From Cristatella mucedo (lineage: Eukaryota > Bryozoa > Phylactolaemata > Cristatellidae), in assembly GCA_009760855.2 (NCBI GenBank), contig WPIO01000025.1, forward strand, positions 3,972,501 through 4,007,500: DNA of 35,000 nt. The letters run 5' to 3'. The position numbers were made by a program, and so were the translations under genes. A model generated the notes under the pieces. That model saw only the letters and a program-made list of their open reading frames with translations. It ran no database searches and was not told the DNA's origin. Below are positions 20,934 through 32,635 of this stretch, one piece after another (within the stretch, counting starts at the first letter, position 1; each line of letters starts with the position of its first letter).

Positions 20934-23069
20934 AATACAATATTACATAAGCAACAATTTAATGAAATATAATATAAAATAATGCAAGCATATAACTGTG
21001 ACCAGAAGACATTTACTACTACCTACTGTTTCGGTCAAATTCCCGATTTTGTTCATTCGATCGAGATGATTTCCACTGAGTTTACATACACAAGTAAAGT
21101 TGGTACTAATAACCACTTTTTCAATAGTCATTGCCTATTCAATCTTCAAATTTACGTATGAGAATACACACAATAGCTACAAATGCAAATTGCTAAATTA
21201 TCCCCTTTGATATTTTTACATGAAACTCATCACAGCTGTACCATTACAATAGTTTTTAAACATCACAAAGGATACAATGCATGAATGACATTTTAAACCC
21301 GTGTATTTAGGTCCCAATGACTCAGGGACTCCTTCCGATTTAAAATTACATAGGCTGATACAGCATGAACAATAGCTGAAAGTAGTGCAGCTAGGAGATA
21401 AATGTTGACAATGGATAAATAGAAGTATTTTGTGAAGTTAGACTCCGGTGTTAATACTTTCACTTGGAGTCGTCAATGCCTGTTAATGTCTGGCTTCATC
21501 TTTAACTTGCAACCTACATAATTTTTTAATTCGACGCCCATTAGTCAATAAGTCCGGCCCATAAACACAAGCAAGTCGCCGATGCCATGCTTATGCTGAG
21601 CCATTTGTCATATTCACACACTACTACTAGGATAGTACAGCTATGAGTGTAATATCAAATTATCGGATGACATAATTTATTAATTTTTTTATGTAGCTAC
21701 ACCATTTGATCTCATAATTGAAATAAAACACTGATGTGTGCACAAAAAATAGCTGTTAATAATTTTATCATAAAACGAATTTTAGTCAAACGTTGAATAA
21801 TCCAATTTTGCTTTTTTGAAGATTTTGCAACATTTAGACAGAACTGGAAGATTTTGCATTAATGAGCCTGGCTCATCAGCTACGTTAGCAGGCACTCAGG
21901 CTTGCCTTTCAAAGCAAAGTTGAAGTTTATCCACCACTTTACACACGTATGGGCTAGTGCATAATATCTTACAATGAATGCCTTGCAACACTATTAGTCA
22001 GTAAATAAGGATGCAAAAAACTAGAGGTTAGCCTACCTAGCTAGAGACTGGTTCATCTAAAACTGTCAACTGTAAATTGGGATCCATATTATTAACACCC
22101 AATTTTCCCAACGGCACAAAGATGGGAGTGGAAACTAAAACTTGTCTTTTGTAGTTGGCCTCGCCCAATTGTTTGTTGTCACATCAGCTCAATTTTTTTT
22201 ATTGGTCACCTCCAAGATATCCCTAGACTCAATCCAAAAATCCACGTGGTTATCAGCTGCTTTCTCTCTATGGATGCTCCTAATCTGTTAACTATGAAAT
22301 CCAGAATCATTCCTAATAGGCTAGGAGATAAAAAAAAGGAGCCACTTTTCTTTGGGCTGTGTGAAACCTGCAGAGTCGTCGTCTAACTGGTAGTCTCTAT
22401 CTATCTCTATCTATCCACTTCAAGCATCGTCTAGCTAGTAGTCTCTCAGAAGATATTGTTTAGTCTGGCCTGCTGACTACCAAATCATGTAGCCATGCTC
22501 ATTTTTACTTGACATTACCGGGGCAGGTGGCCACCAATGTGCTCACCAGTAATGTGCTAGTCAATCATTGCACAGGGCTTCATGTACACGATCGAACTCT
22601 CTCAAGTACACCTTCCCAAGTAGCAACATCATAAGTATTCGGCCAAGATTCTTAAAGAGCATCATGAACATCAGAGAAATTTGGATGAGTTGATTATATT
22701 CAATGCAGACAGTGTAGCTGTAGCCTGACCTGAATAGCACCAGTCACATCAGCATCTCGTCGACTTCTTCGCCCGCACTCTACAGCGGCGGCAAGGGAGG
22801 AGGGGATGATGTTAAGCTATTGGTGATAATGAAAGGATAATGGAGGAGTTCAGCCTATCAAGATACAATTTATACTGACACTTACACTAACGGCTTTAAA
22901 TAGAATCAGTCAAAAAGTTCTACAAAGAGTCCTTTGAAAAAGAAAAAGATCGTGAAGTCGAATGGCAAGACAGTTGTGTCATGTTTGGCCTACCGATCTT
23001 CTGTTCTTAGGCAAGCTGATAAAGCCAGTCCACAAGCTCAAACCTATTGGCAGTGGGCGGCACACTGGG

Positions 23070-23225
23070 TCTCAGCCCAAAGGCCAAGGTGCTTACTATT
23101 CACGACCAATGTGGTTGGTTGTAGCCCAGAAGTGGACGATCCTTTATTGCTCACTGCATGTTGTGGTGATAACTATTTAGGCTTTTCCGCTCCTGCATAC
23201 ATGAGGCTGCTAACCCAGCTAATCT
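23070..23225 (+). mobile_element. SINE-2 copy, diverged
   Basis: CCAAGGTGCTTACTATTCAC then GTGGTGATAACTATTTAGGC and TGAGGCTGCTAACCCAGCTAA align with the SINE-2 body and end. The B box (GGTTGTAGCCC) is degraded. Confidence 0.65.
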
Positions 23226-23954
23226 TACACTATTGTTCAAGCTGCCACAATTATGAATATCGTTTATCGACACGCATTATGCGAGAATAAGCTGCCTGCT
23301 GACCCGGAGAAATAATCAGGCCTCAAAATGACAATATAGCATACATAAAATGCTGGTATGCATCACCAATGAGTGCTTTTATTATACCCTTTATTACATG
23401 TAAGCACATGCAAACAGAGGTGAGTAGGCAATTAAAAACAATCTATATGAAAAATTTGATTACCTCTTTGGGAGTCAAACCCATAAATATACTCAGTTCC
23501 AGGCAAAGATTAATCGGGCTACGCAAAGTACTTTAACCTTTTCAAGAAGCAGGAAGCAGGACTGGTGAATTAATGCATGTAGGCTGCTCCTGCAGAGGAT
23601 CATGCACAGAGCACCAAGGACTGGAGGGACGAGGAACGCCTCACACTCACTGTGTCTCGGCTATCTTACCATGGAGCACCTGTGTATTTTACTATGTATG
23701 CATGCAAGCAGGAGTGCTTATGCACTTACGTCACACAGTTATCCAGATATATTGGTCCAAATGGGCAAGTCATTATGGGCAAGTGGCCATGACTCTTGCC
23801 TGGAGTTTCAGAGGCTGTGAGACCAGCTATCGAGGTCTACACCACGAACGTTCTTTCTTTATGGCAATATGATTTACCTTTTGTGCTAAGAGCTATGCAA
23901 ATCGAGCTGACTAAGTGGATATGAGTATTTAAGTGCAGATGTATACCTACCTAC

Positions 23955-24040
23955 ACAAACAGAAACACACACACACACCCACGCATGCACGCACACGCAC
24001 ACATGCACACACACGAGCACGAACACACTCACACACACAT
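23955..24040 (+). repeat. (CA)n microsatellite, interrupted
   Basis: ACACACAC with GCATGCACGCAC and GAGCACGA interruptions. Confidence 0.95.
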
Positions 24041-24989
24041 ATACCCGCATGTATTGTGTTGGTACATGTGAGTGCATTGTTTCTTAATGTAAAATAGCCC
24101 TGGTAGCTGAAATCGCTATGTCTAGCTATAATAAAAATAGCTATGTCTATGTCTATGTCTTGAAAAATGCTATTGTATCCGTGCCGAACCCCCTTTTGTA
24201 TGCAAGAATTCTTGGATGGCTGCACCGGAAAGAGTGGGGGAGGGGTCAAAGATACGCTAGCTCTTAGAGGGCACCAAGGGCTTTGTTATAGTAAAATATA
24301 TGTGAAGTTTATTATTAATTAAACGACTGATGCTAGGTTCAAGATTAAAAGCTTTTGGTCGTTCTGTACCGTATTTTGGCATAATGTTTTAAACACAGAG
24401 CGACCAAACACAGTGTTTCCTTAGGGCTGAGCAAGTTAGTATTTCGGGTCGAGTGAGAAGTGATCACACGACAGCTCTAAGCAGTCAGCCCAGAGCTGTT
24501 GAGCTGAAGTGCAATAGAGAGACAACCAGTTCAAAGGTACGCAACGTAGGCCTTGAGGCCTTGGCTTTAAATTTCCACCCAATTTCTGTATACAGATGCT
24601 TTTACATTCAGTGTGCCAAAAGGGGGGACGTTGATTGCTTATTATCCTAAGGCTTGAGAGTCGAAGCAATTGTAATCAAGACTCCGGAAACCAGAAATTT
24701 GCTTTTGAATGCTAACGTGCAAGTTGCCACTAACCACTTAATCTTGAAGTGCCTAAACAGAGATTATGTTTTCTGAAGCAACTATACAGATGTATTATTA
24801 TTATTATTATTATGTACATTGTTCTCGAAGATCATGAGAGCAGGCTGAGTCTAATACTGTTGCAGAGTACAGCTGAATGGCTCTAGTATAGTACAACGAT
24901 AATGCTAAAGGTCGCTGATTCGGCTGGTTCATTTACATTGAACCAGAAGAGCCTTGGCAGCAATCACTCCACTGTCCGGTAGTAATAAT

Positions 24990-25050
24990 GGATTGCATGT
25001 GCTGGATTCGGACACACGATCTGGGTCGTGAAGTGTGAGCACCTTGCTAT
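24990..25050 (-). mobile_element. tRNA-like SINE head
   Basis: On the minus strand TATAGCAAGGTGCTCACAC, TTCACGACC and GTGTCCGAATCC resemble the SINE-2 head. No SINE-2 tail follows, so it is truncated or another family. Confidence 0.5.
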
Positions 25051-25860
25051 AAAATTTCAATGATCAATTGGTCATTGACCCATGGATCACCATCCTCGAG
25101 GATTCACAAATAAATGTTATGTCTAAATGTTTTATTAAAATTGTATGCATACACGAGACTTGGTGCTGCTGTTCCTCCTCAGGATGGTGGGACAACTGCA
25201 CCCTCCGAAGGAGGACAGCTGCTTCCACGGAGAGGGCCACAAGCAGCCACCACCGTAGTTTTCAGCTCATTCGGTCTGCAGCCCTACATGTATTTCGTGC
25301 TCGTTTGCATGTGCTGTGATAGGCCATGACCTTGGTGACCAGATTAGTGGCCGATCACGGTGCTTGAGCAGTTAAATTCTGCTTTAAATTCGCTCGCGAA
25401 TGCATTGGCATGATTATCTGCGATGTCTAGTAGTATTTCTTGGTGATTCCCAGCCATACATTAACGTTTTTAAAAAAGTATCACTGGCAGTTAAACTTTG
25501 TGTGCTAGACTTTTTGCAGCTATTCACCATTATGGGTCGTGCTCCAGGCAGGCTCGTCATCCCAGTCGAGCTCTGCTTACCTGTCCAGCTTGCCACAAGC
25601 TTTAATGGCATAGCAGTGCAGTGTCGGGGAATCTCATCATTACCTACTGCCCTAAAGGCTAGTCGGATGACGTCACCGACACAGCATTTTCACCCAGTCG
25701 GTAAGGTTGCCTATTAAAATCTAGTTAGCTTTGGAAGCTTGCTGTTCTAGCTCCTACTGGCTGGCACAGACCGGATCAGGATCCTGGGCACTCTCAGAGC
25801 CCAATGGCCGATCAATGGCAGCTCTGGCATGCACATGGCCCCATGGAAAGGGCTTGAGTG

Positions 25861-25862
<2 letters not shown>

Positions 25863-25893
<31 letters not shown>

Positions 25894-25898
25894 GCAGG
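25863..25898 (+). repeat. (CAG)n tract near exon 4 donor
   Basis: About 11 CAG units with one TAG, reading CTG in the transcript, starting about 12 nt beyond the exon 4 donor. Confidence 0.95.
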
Positions 25899-25909
25899 CC
25901 TGCTCTTAC

Positions 25910-26035
25910 CAATGCATGCAGTGCCGTTAAACTGTGTGCCAGAGGGGCAGAGGCACTTCGAAGTGCCGTTGATCACGGAACACGACGCTCTGCTGTCACA
26001 GGCAGCGCGGGCAGCTTGAGAGCAAGAGCTGTTAG
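25910..26035 (-). CDS. EGF exon 4, not calcium-binding, glycan-rich
   Basis: A 126-bp phase 1-1 exon, acceptor tttgcag|CT, donor G|gtaagagc. Six cysteines at residues 5, 13, 19, 28, 30 and 41 fit an EGF fold, but the start is ANSSC and the C3-C4 loop is CSVINGTSKC, so both calcium and hydroxylation signatures are absent. Three sequons (N-S-S at 2, N-G-T at 23 and 37) make it the most heavily glycosylatable domain here. A (CTG)n tract in transcript sense begins about 12 nt inside the downstream intron. Weakest EGF match of the set, but frame, splice sites and cysteine count agree. Confidence 0.85.
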
Positions 26036-26747
26036 CTGCAAAAGCATATATAAGAGAGCAAAGTTAACAACGGCTAAACCTTTCGCGCCTCGGTTGAACG
26101 GCTTTGCCAGGGCTTCAGCTTTGCAAGAAGCCAGCACCAAAAGTGGGCATGCTTGTAAGGGCAAGATGCATTTCAGCAATGGCATACGATTGCACCAGGC
26201 AGGCTTGCTCAAACCTACTCCTAAGAGGTCACGAGAGAGGTAAGAATACCATGCTTGTGCTGTTGCCTTAGTGCAGCAGTTGCTGCCACTGCCACCATCA
26301 CAAGCCATTAGTCGCGCAGGGAGCAAGGCCGGACTGAGAAGGCTGTGCTCGCGCAAGCCGATCGTGGCGAACACTTCTCCACGCTCGCCTCAGCGTGCAA
26401 CTGCTCAGGTTAATTAATTAATTAATCCTAGCTGATTTAGCAGCCTCTTTTTGTATAGCGACAGAAGATTCTTTACGGCTATCACCACTGCTTGCGGTAG
26501 CGATAAAGGATCGCCCACCAAAGGATTCGAACCCACGACCTCGGGTCCGAGGTCGTGAAAAGCAACCGCCTTACTTAGTGTGCCATTACGACTCACCAGG
26601 TTGACCAAAGTCTCACGTAAGCTCTAACAAGCGAATTAGCTTACCATGCGAAATGGAGCAGCACACCATGCCGACCAGCAACTCCAATTTAGCGCCCTGA
26701 CAGGTCAGCAGAAAGTGAAGCACAGTGGTTCTGCATGGTGCACATAC
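26036..26747 (-). other. Intron between exons 3 and 4 (712 bp)
   Basis: Contains the minus-strand SINE-2 copy at 26427-26605 next to (TTAA)n; the rest shows nothing recognisable. Confidence 0.75.
26427..26605 (-). mobile_element. SINE-2 copy (minus strand)
   Basis: Minus-strand order: A-box-like GGCACACTAAGTAAGGCGG, then B box GTGGGTTCGAATCC (rc of 26525-26540), then body GGTGATAGCCGTAAAG, CTATACAAAAAGAGGCTGC and TAAATCAGCTAGG, ending at (TTAA)n (26410-26427). Best-preserved head of the family. A GAGGTCGTG inverted pair lies between the boxes. It sits inside a short 712-bp intron of the EGF gene, in transcript sense. Confidence 0.75.
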
Positions 26748-26870
26748 CGATGCAAGTAGAGGCGTCTGACGAATTGAGATAAAAGCCATCAAAGCAGCTG
26801 CACGTGTAGTAGCCGATGTTGCTTTTGCACACCTGCTGACAGGTCTGAGTGCTGAGGCACAGGTTGATGG
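26748..26870 (-). CDS. EGF exon 3, not calcium-binding
   Basis: A 123-bp phase 1-1 exon, acceptor attgcag|CC and donor G|gtatgtgc. It has six EGF cysteines at residues 5, 11, 15, 24, 26 and 40, but starts AINLC instead of D-x-D/N-E-C and has CKSNIGYYTC where the hydroxylated Asn/Asp should be (Ser present). The calcium ligands are therefore missing. The C1-C2-C3 spacing (CLSTQTCQQVC) resembles the coagulation/complement type of EGF. An N-S-S sequon lies at residue 33. It follows a cbEGF and precedes another non-calcium domain, so exons 3 and 4 may form a flexible joint. Confidence 0.9.
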
Positions 26871-27589
<719 letters not shown>

Positions 27590-27727
27590 CCTGACACGAT
27601 CCGGTGAGGCGAGACATAGAGTAGCCAGAGCCACAGCTGCATGAGTAACTTCCCACCGAATTCTGGCATGTCGAGAAGGGAATGGCCTTGCAAGGGTTAC
27701 TGGAAGAATTGGCACACTCATCAATAT
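27590..27727 (-). CDS. cbEGF exon 2
   Basis: A 138-bp phase 1-1 exon with acceptor ttccag|AT and a strong donor G|gtgagtac. One calcium-binding EGF domain of 46 residues: DIDEC start, cysteines at 5, 13, 21, 30, 32 and 45, and the hydroxylation motif CQNSVGSYSC. An N-S-S sequon at residue 7 could carry an N-glycan. The split first codon with exon 1 gives GAT (Asp), as expected for a cbEGF. The following intron is only 719 bp and is mostly a pyrimidine-rich (plus strand) simple repeat. Confidence 0.93.
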
Positions 27728-27889
27728 CTGGAAGTAGAAACAGAACCAAGTCTGGAAGGCAACTGGAATAGGAAAGCAGGATAGCAAGCATTCCTGCTTA
27801 CACACGTGGGCATGATTTTGTGGATGATTGCTTTGGTGACATCACAGCAGAGCTTTTAGCGCCACCTGCATCGTGCCAATATGAAAAAA

Positions 27890-27942
27890 GGTCTTTACTG
27901 AGTCAGGGTCACAGGTTAGGGTCTTTATTGAGTCAGGGTCAC
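27890..27942 (+). repeat. Two-copy 30-bp tandem repeat
   Basis: GGTCTTTACTGAGTCAGGGT (27890) recurs as GGTCTTTATTGAGTCAGGGT (27920), 30 bp apart, one mismatch in 23 bp. Confidence 0.85.
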
Positions 27943-29689
27943 TGAGCATCCGAGGAGCTTCCCTTCGCTGACTAGCAGGTTCCTTTGCCCCCAAACTAAT
28001 GCATCCCAAGGATGAAGTCCAGAGAGTATCTCGATCTTTTCCGACTCAACTGTGACTATGGGGTCACCAGGCACGCCATTGTCCCTAACCTGAGAGGTTC
28101 CTCATCAATCAGCTGCTGAGAAAGCTGCTGTTATTTCATAACGAGAAGACCTCAAGGCATAGTGAAGCCTCTTAGCATGAGGAGCCGAATCCCGATTAAT
28201 TAATTTGAGAAAGTCAGTCCTTCCGTCAAGCGGCCAGATGGCGCACTCCAGTCACACTGCAAGATGGCAAAGCATTGTCTCCAGTGAACAGTGCTTCGGA
28301 ACCGGAGCCAGAGCCAAGGACCCAGTGCAGGCATGTTTCAATGATCGGATTTCGTTTTAAACATGTTGCCTGATGGCGAAAAAGTCAACAGCTACATACT
28401 CTTTGTTGGGGGAGAAGATTGGTTAAGATGAACAGTAATGCAGTTGCATCTCTTTAACTCAACGAGGCTACAAAAGCTGAGTGGTCATAGTGATTGAGCA
28501 TGTTCTACAGCTCAGTCCAGTCAAAGCCTCTCACCTGGCTAAGAAGTTTCTAGCCAAAACCTATTGCTGGCTAAATAGTTTGATTATCAAGTGCCCTACC
28601 CCCTACATGAGCATTTGGCACTCCCCTGTTCAGTCAGCCACTAAGCATAGCCAGCTTCTCGCCTGCGATGCGTGAGTAATTGGGATCTCGGCGCCTGTGC
28701 GTCCCATGAATGACGGTATTCACCAAAAAACATGGATAGCACGAGGCTTTAAGGCTGGTTGAGTAAAAAGGATAAGACAAGGCTCCATTTACTATTGCAT
28801 GCTACAATAGCTGCAGCTCACGAGAACTCCACACGAATTTTCTTGACCCGTGGCAGTACTTAGGTCTCCTTACGTACAGCTGCCGAGTGGCAAGTAATTT
28901 AAAAAAATAGCCTGTTGATGCATGGGCATTGATGACATGATGCTGATTCGAGAGAGAATGCTAATGTTCAACCGTAAGATGCTAACTGATGCATGCTAAT
29001 AGGCCTTGGCAAGCACTTGGCTATTACTCCTGCGGATAAACCAAGGCGCTTTATCTTTTGCTGTCCAGCTGATCGCCCTGATCGATCGACCCACTTTAGA
29101 TCCTCTGGGATGGGCACAGATGGGCACTGATGGCAGCCACAGCAATGCAGCGGGTCTGCTGCTCTCCTATCAGAGGCAGCTCGGAGCATTGAATTTGCTG
29201 GCGATTTACCACCAGTCGCCCTACACGAACGTGCATTATGCTACTTGCCCAGTATACGCAGCCGATTTCGTGAAATTCAAAAACGTATCGATAAATTAAA
29301 TCTCGCATGCAGTAATTTATACGATAGTGGAGCTAGTAATACTGGTATACATACAGGTAAAGAGCATATGAGTAATAATGACATACAATACCAAGTATTT
29401 GGCTCCCTATGAACAACTATTTGACTAAATAAAGTAGGCGGCTGAAAGGAGTATGGGCGTGGAAAAAGTCGCACCCCACTGAAAGTAAGCACGTGTCATC
29501 AAGCTGGATACGCAGCTGTTCAACAATTATATTTCTTGCTTTCCACACACGGCAGTTGAGCCCCAGTCATCGATTTAGAGCCCCGGATTAAAATAGTAAG
29601 GTAAATCTTGAATGTAGTACCCTAAAATTACGTCTAGGCTCCTCTTTACCTAGCTGAACTGCTGCACCAGTTTCAGGTCTTCTCGTGCC

Positions 29690-30068
29690 CTCGGGTTCTT
29701 TATGGACAATATATTAGCTGTTCCATTCCTCAGCTTAAAGACCGTTGGCGACAGAATCTTTTGCTCTGCAGGTCCTAGACTGTGAGACTCACTTCAATTA
29801 TTCTTACCCAAATAAAGCTACTCACCTGCTTCAGACTGTGGCACATCATTTCCAGTGGTCCTGAGCTGCTACTTCCATGCTACTCACTACTTGAACCACT
29901 ACCCGGACTCAGCTATGCTTCTCACTTTTGCTTTGTTGTGTGAGATGAAGTCTGTAGGCCAAATAATGCGTACCGAAAGCCGCTTAGGCTTGGAGTGTGC
30001 TCTAGAAAACTTTGCTGTGCAACACCCACATAGTCTTTGTGGCTTTGTGGAGTTACAGAAGGACATAC
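29690..30068 (+). mobile_element. LINE-B 3' copy
   Basis: Plus-strand TVGDRIFCSAGPRL, a stop in place of the usual Trp, then DSL (29740-29797) is the C-terminal motif of an L2/CR1 reverse transcriptase. The 3' UTR (GAGCTGCTACTTCCATGCTA, ATACCGAAAGCCGC-like blocks, TTTGTGGAGTTACAG) aligns with the minus-strand copy at 6945-7330. It ends in TACAT repeats at 30063-30084. Confidence 0.8.
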
Positions 30069-30074
30069 ATTACA

Positions 30075-30135
30075 TTACATTACATGATAACGTAATCTCT
30101 ATTCAGGCGCTTCACAACTTGCGGCAAGAGAAGCA
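30075..30135 (-). mobile_element. SINE-1 tail fragment
   Basis: On the minus strand GTGAAGCGCCTGAATAGAGA and TTACGTTATCATG match the SINE-1 3' part; the tRNA head is missing. Confidence 0.6.
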
Positions 30136-30532
30136 ATAACCAAAAGATCTCCGAATTAGGATCGACAGCCACAAATTGTCTGATCGACCAGATTTTGTCC
30201 AGACCGACGAGTGCAGGAATGAAGAAATCAGTGTGCTTTGCTTCCCCCATTGCACCGAGCTGAAGTCACATATCAAAACTGTCGCCTTCTTACGATTGGC
30301 TGAAATCTAGAAATGTCAAGGTCTGACCTCATCCTCGGCTGGCAACGCATATACAAGAGCGGATAAGACCCACTGGAGCTCAGAAAATTAAGCCCATCTA
30401 GAAACTCCGGCAAAATGCATTGCAAAATGCTGCCGTGTGCCTCAAGTAAGCTTCAACCAAAAAGTCTGACTCTGACTCTAACTCATAACAGATCAAATTA
30501 GCTGACCCAAACCCTCCAGTTGCATGCAGTTG

Positions 30533-30534
<2 letters not shown>

Positions 30535-30563
<29 letters not shown>

Positions 30564-30565
30564 GG
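30535..30565 (+). repeat. (GA)n microsatellite
   Basis: About 14 GA units followed by GGGGGAGA. Confidence 0.95.
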
Positions 30566-30837
30566 GGAGAAAGAGCCACATGACTCCCCTTACATGTTTC
30601 TTCAGTGATGGCAAAGATATAAATATAGCAGATCGAGATGACTGATCTATACAGTCAGAGCTACTATTATGGCACAACACTAAGAGGCATTCTAGCTCAT
30701 GTACTCTGAAGGTCTGTTATGTTTTGCAGAATGTGGTAATGCCTGCTGTTGCCGGGCTGTGGCGTAGTGCCGAGATAAAGTCAATAGAATGCGCATTTGC
30801 CAGACTAAGCTGCAGCCTAGCTGTCAGCATAGGCACA

Positions 30838-30936
30838 CATTCGCACACACGTGCGCGCACTCACACACACACACATACACACTCATACGCATGCACTCAC
30901 TCGTGTGCACACATGCATACACCTTTAAATAAATAA

Positions 30937-30982
<46 letters not shown>
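30838..30982 (+). repeat. (CA)n and (TA)n compound repeat
   Basis: CA-rich segment (30838-30912) with ACTC and CGCA interruptions, then AAATAAATA and a perfect (AT)n (30941-30982). Confidence 0.95.
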
Positions 30983-30986
<4 letters not shown>

Positions 30987-31657
30987 GCATATGTACATAT
31001 ACAGGCTTAAATAGAGTGTTAGCAAAAACTTTTTGCACACCTGGCGAATACAAATTAAACCACGACATAGGATTTGCATAAGCTACCAGTCGGGTTTTAG
31101 AGATGATCACCCCACAGAGTCAGCTTTGCTTCGGGTGTATAGCGACTTTTTCAAGAATGCAGACATAGCTAAAGTCTCTCTGATTGCTTCTTAGCTAAAG
31201 TGTGTCTGATTGTTTGATATTATTGATCACCAAGTACTCTCGAGAGCCTCTCATCTCGCCTGGGCATCAAAGGCACTGCACTTCACTGTAATATGATACT
31301 CCAGAGTACCGACGTAAGTGGTAAAAGATCATTCAAGGAGCCGCTAAAGTATGGGGTACCTCAGGGCTCTGGGCTGTGCTTGGTCTGCTTTTTTGACAAT
31401 TAATACTCTCTCTCTCTCTTTCTTGCTGATGTAATTTGCAAGCACAATCTTGGATTTCACTTCTATCCAGATGACACATAGCTGTACCTATGCTTTGATT
31501 TCTTCCAGCCCTTCAGCCCGTCAATCTCAATCAACTCTCTTGCTGCATGCATGGCCGAAATCTGCACCTGGGTGACCACAGACTTTCTCATATTGAATGA
31601 AGATTAAACCACCTTACTAGTTATGGGCAAACCACATTCGATTCAGGACGTGGAAAA

Positions 31658-31741
31658 ACTAGTGCTCAAAATCGGCAATGCCAGCATGAACGTGGAAAGC
31701 CCAGTGCTCAAAATTGACAATTCCAGCATAACGCCAGTAGC
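31658..31741 (+). repeat. 42-bp tandem duplication within the LINE
   Basis: GACGTGGAAA, GTGCTCAAAATCGG, AATGCCAGCATGA is followed by GAACGTGGAAAGC, GTGCTCAAAATTGAC, AATTCCAGCATAA. The unit encodes the LKIG-N-A/S-S segment, present once in the copy at 20840. Confidence 0.75.
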
Positions 31742-32462
31742 ATCTGCACAAAATCAAGTTGTTCTGCTCCAAAGTAAACTTTGACGAGACACACACGACA
31801 GCTTCACAGTCAAGTCTGCCTACTTTCAGCTCATCATTAATGCAACAATTTGGGCTTGCTTAGACCGGGATACTACGTCAAAATGTATTCATTTGACATC
31901 CCACACAGACTTCTGCAATTCACCGCTTGCAGGTGTACCGGCCTGGGCAACCAGGCGCTTGCAGTTGGTGCAAAACTCTGCATCTAGGACTGCTTGTCAT
32001 GAGCGTTACAGTTGCCACATTACAGTACTTCTTGCCAATCTGATCTGGCTCCCAGTCAAGCCCCATTGGGCTTCAAAGTTTTTCAGGTCTTTTTTTAGGC
32101 CCTTTTATTCTCTGGCTCCAGTCTACTGATCAGAATTACTCCCAAAACCAGGCTCGGCATCGTAACACCTATGCTTCCGGCTCAAATAATTTAGATATGC
32201 CTTTAACGAACATGAAATCCTTTGGAGATGGTGCCATTAGTTTGTATGCTCCTAGAGCCTGGAACTCACTCCCGATTGACTTTACGACATTCCCTGATTT
32301 GACAACATTTAAAAAAGAATTTAAAGAAGCACCTGTTTCTCACAGCATTTGCAAGGTCCTTTTGGCTTGTCCTTAGCGTGCTTATAGGTCCTGAGACTGT
32401 GCATGCTGACACTAACCATATTTTCATGCTTACGATTTGCATTTTAACACTAACCATATTAT

Positions 32463-32635
32463 ATAAATAAATATATAGATACAATTCAATTGTATAGCGC
32501 CATAAGACAACTTAATCGCTATTCAGGTGCTTCTGGTATGCCACTGTGCTCCAGCCAATGACATTGGCCCTCAAATGCATTCACCTTGACCTCGGTCGGG
32601 GCAAGCACCTTAACAACTGGGGCAAACCAGCACAG
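32463..32635 (-). mobile_element. SINE-1 copy nested in the LINE 3' UTR
   Basis: Minus strand: A-box-like TTTGCCCCAGTTGTTAAGG, then AGCACCTGAATAGCGATTAA and GTTGTCTTATGGCGCTATAC, as in SINE-1 at 6575. Flanked by CATATTAT at 32455-32462 and 32636-32643, a likely 8-bp target duplication. Deleting it restores continuity of the L2-A 3' UTR (CACTAACCA then TGACACTGTGCATGTCAC). Confidence 0.75.

Larger units (their letters stand above)
19155..25909 (-). other. Intron between exons 4 and 5 (6755 bp)
   Basis: Contains the longest L2-A open frame (19952-20880), (TA)n (20881-20933), SINE-2 (23070), (CA)n (23955-24040) and a tRNA-like head (24990). The 20940-22900 part is AT-rich and featureless to me. 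An isolated strong donor-like CAG|gtaagc on the minus strand at about 25583-25590 has no in-phase acceptor. Confidence 0.7.

Noticed and set aside
22380-22450. Short repeated GTCGTCTAACTGG / ATCGTCTAGCTAG and CTATCTAT units
   Set aside because: Only about 20 bp of similarity within low-complexity sequence; too weak for a feature.
25414-25611. Minus-strand frame ending in a strong donor-like CAG|gtaagc, briefly considered a sushi-type exon
   Set aside because: No acceptor in the right phase, a stop in phase 1, and a single cysteine; not supportable as an exon.
26525-26600. Possible tRNA gene on the minus strand
   Set aside because: A and B boxes are present, but acceptor and anticodon stems do not pair and the SINE-2 body follows directly; it is a SINE head.
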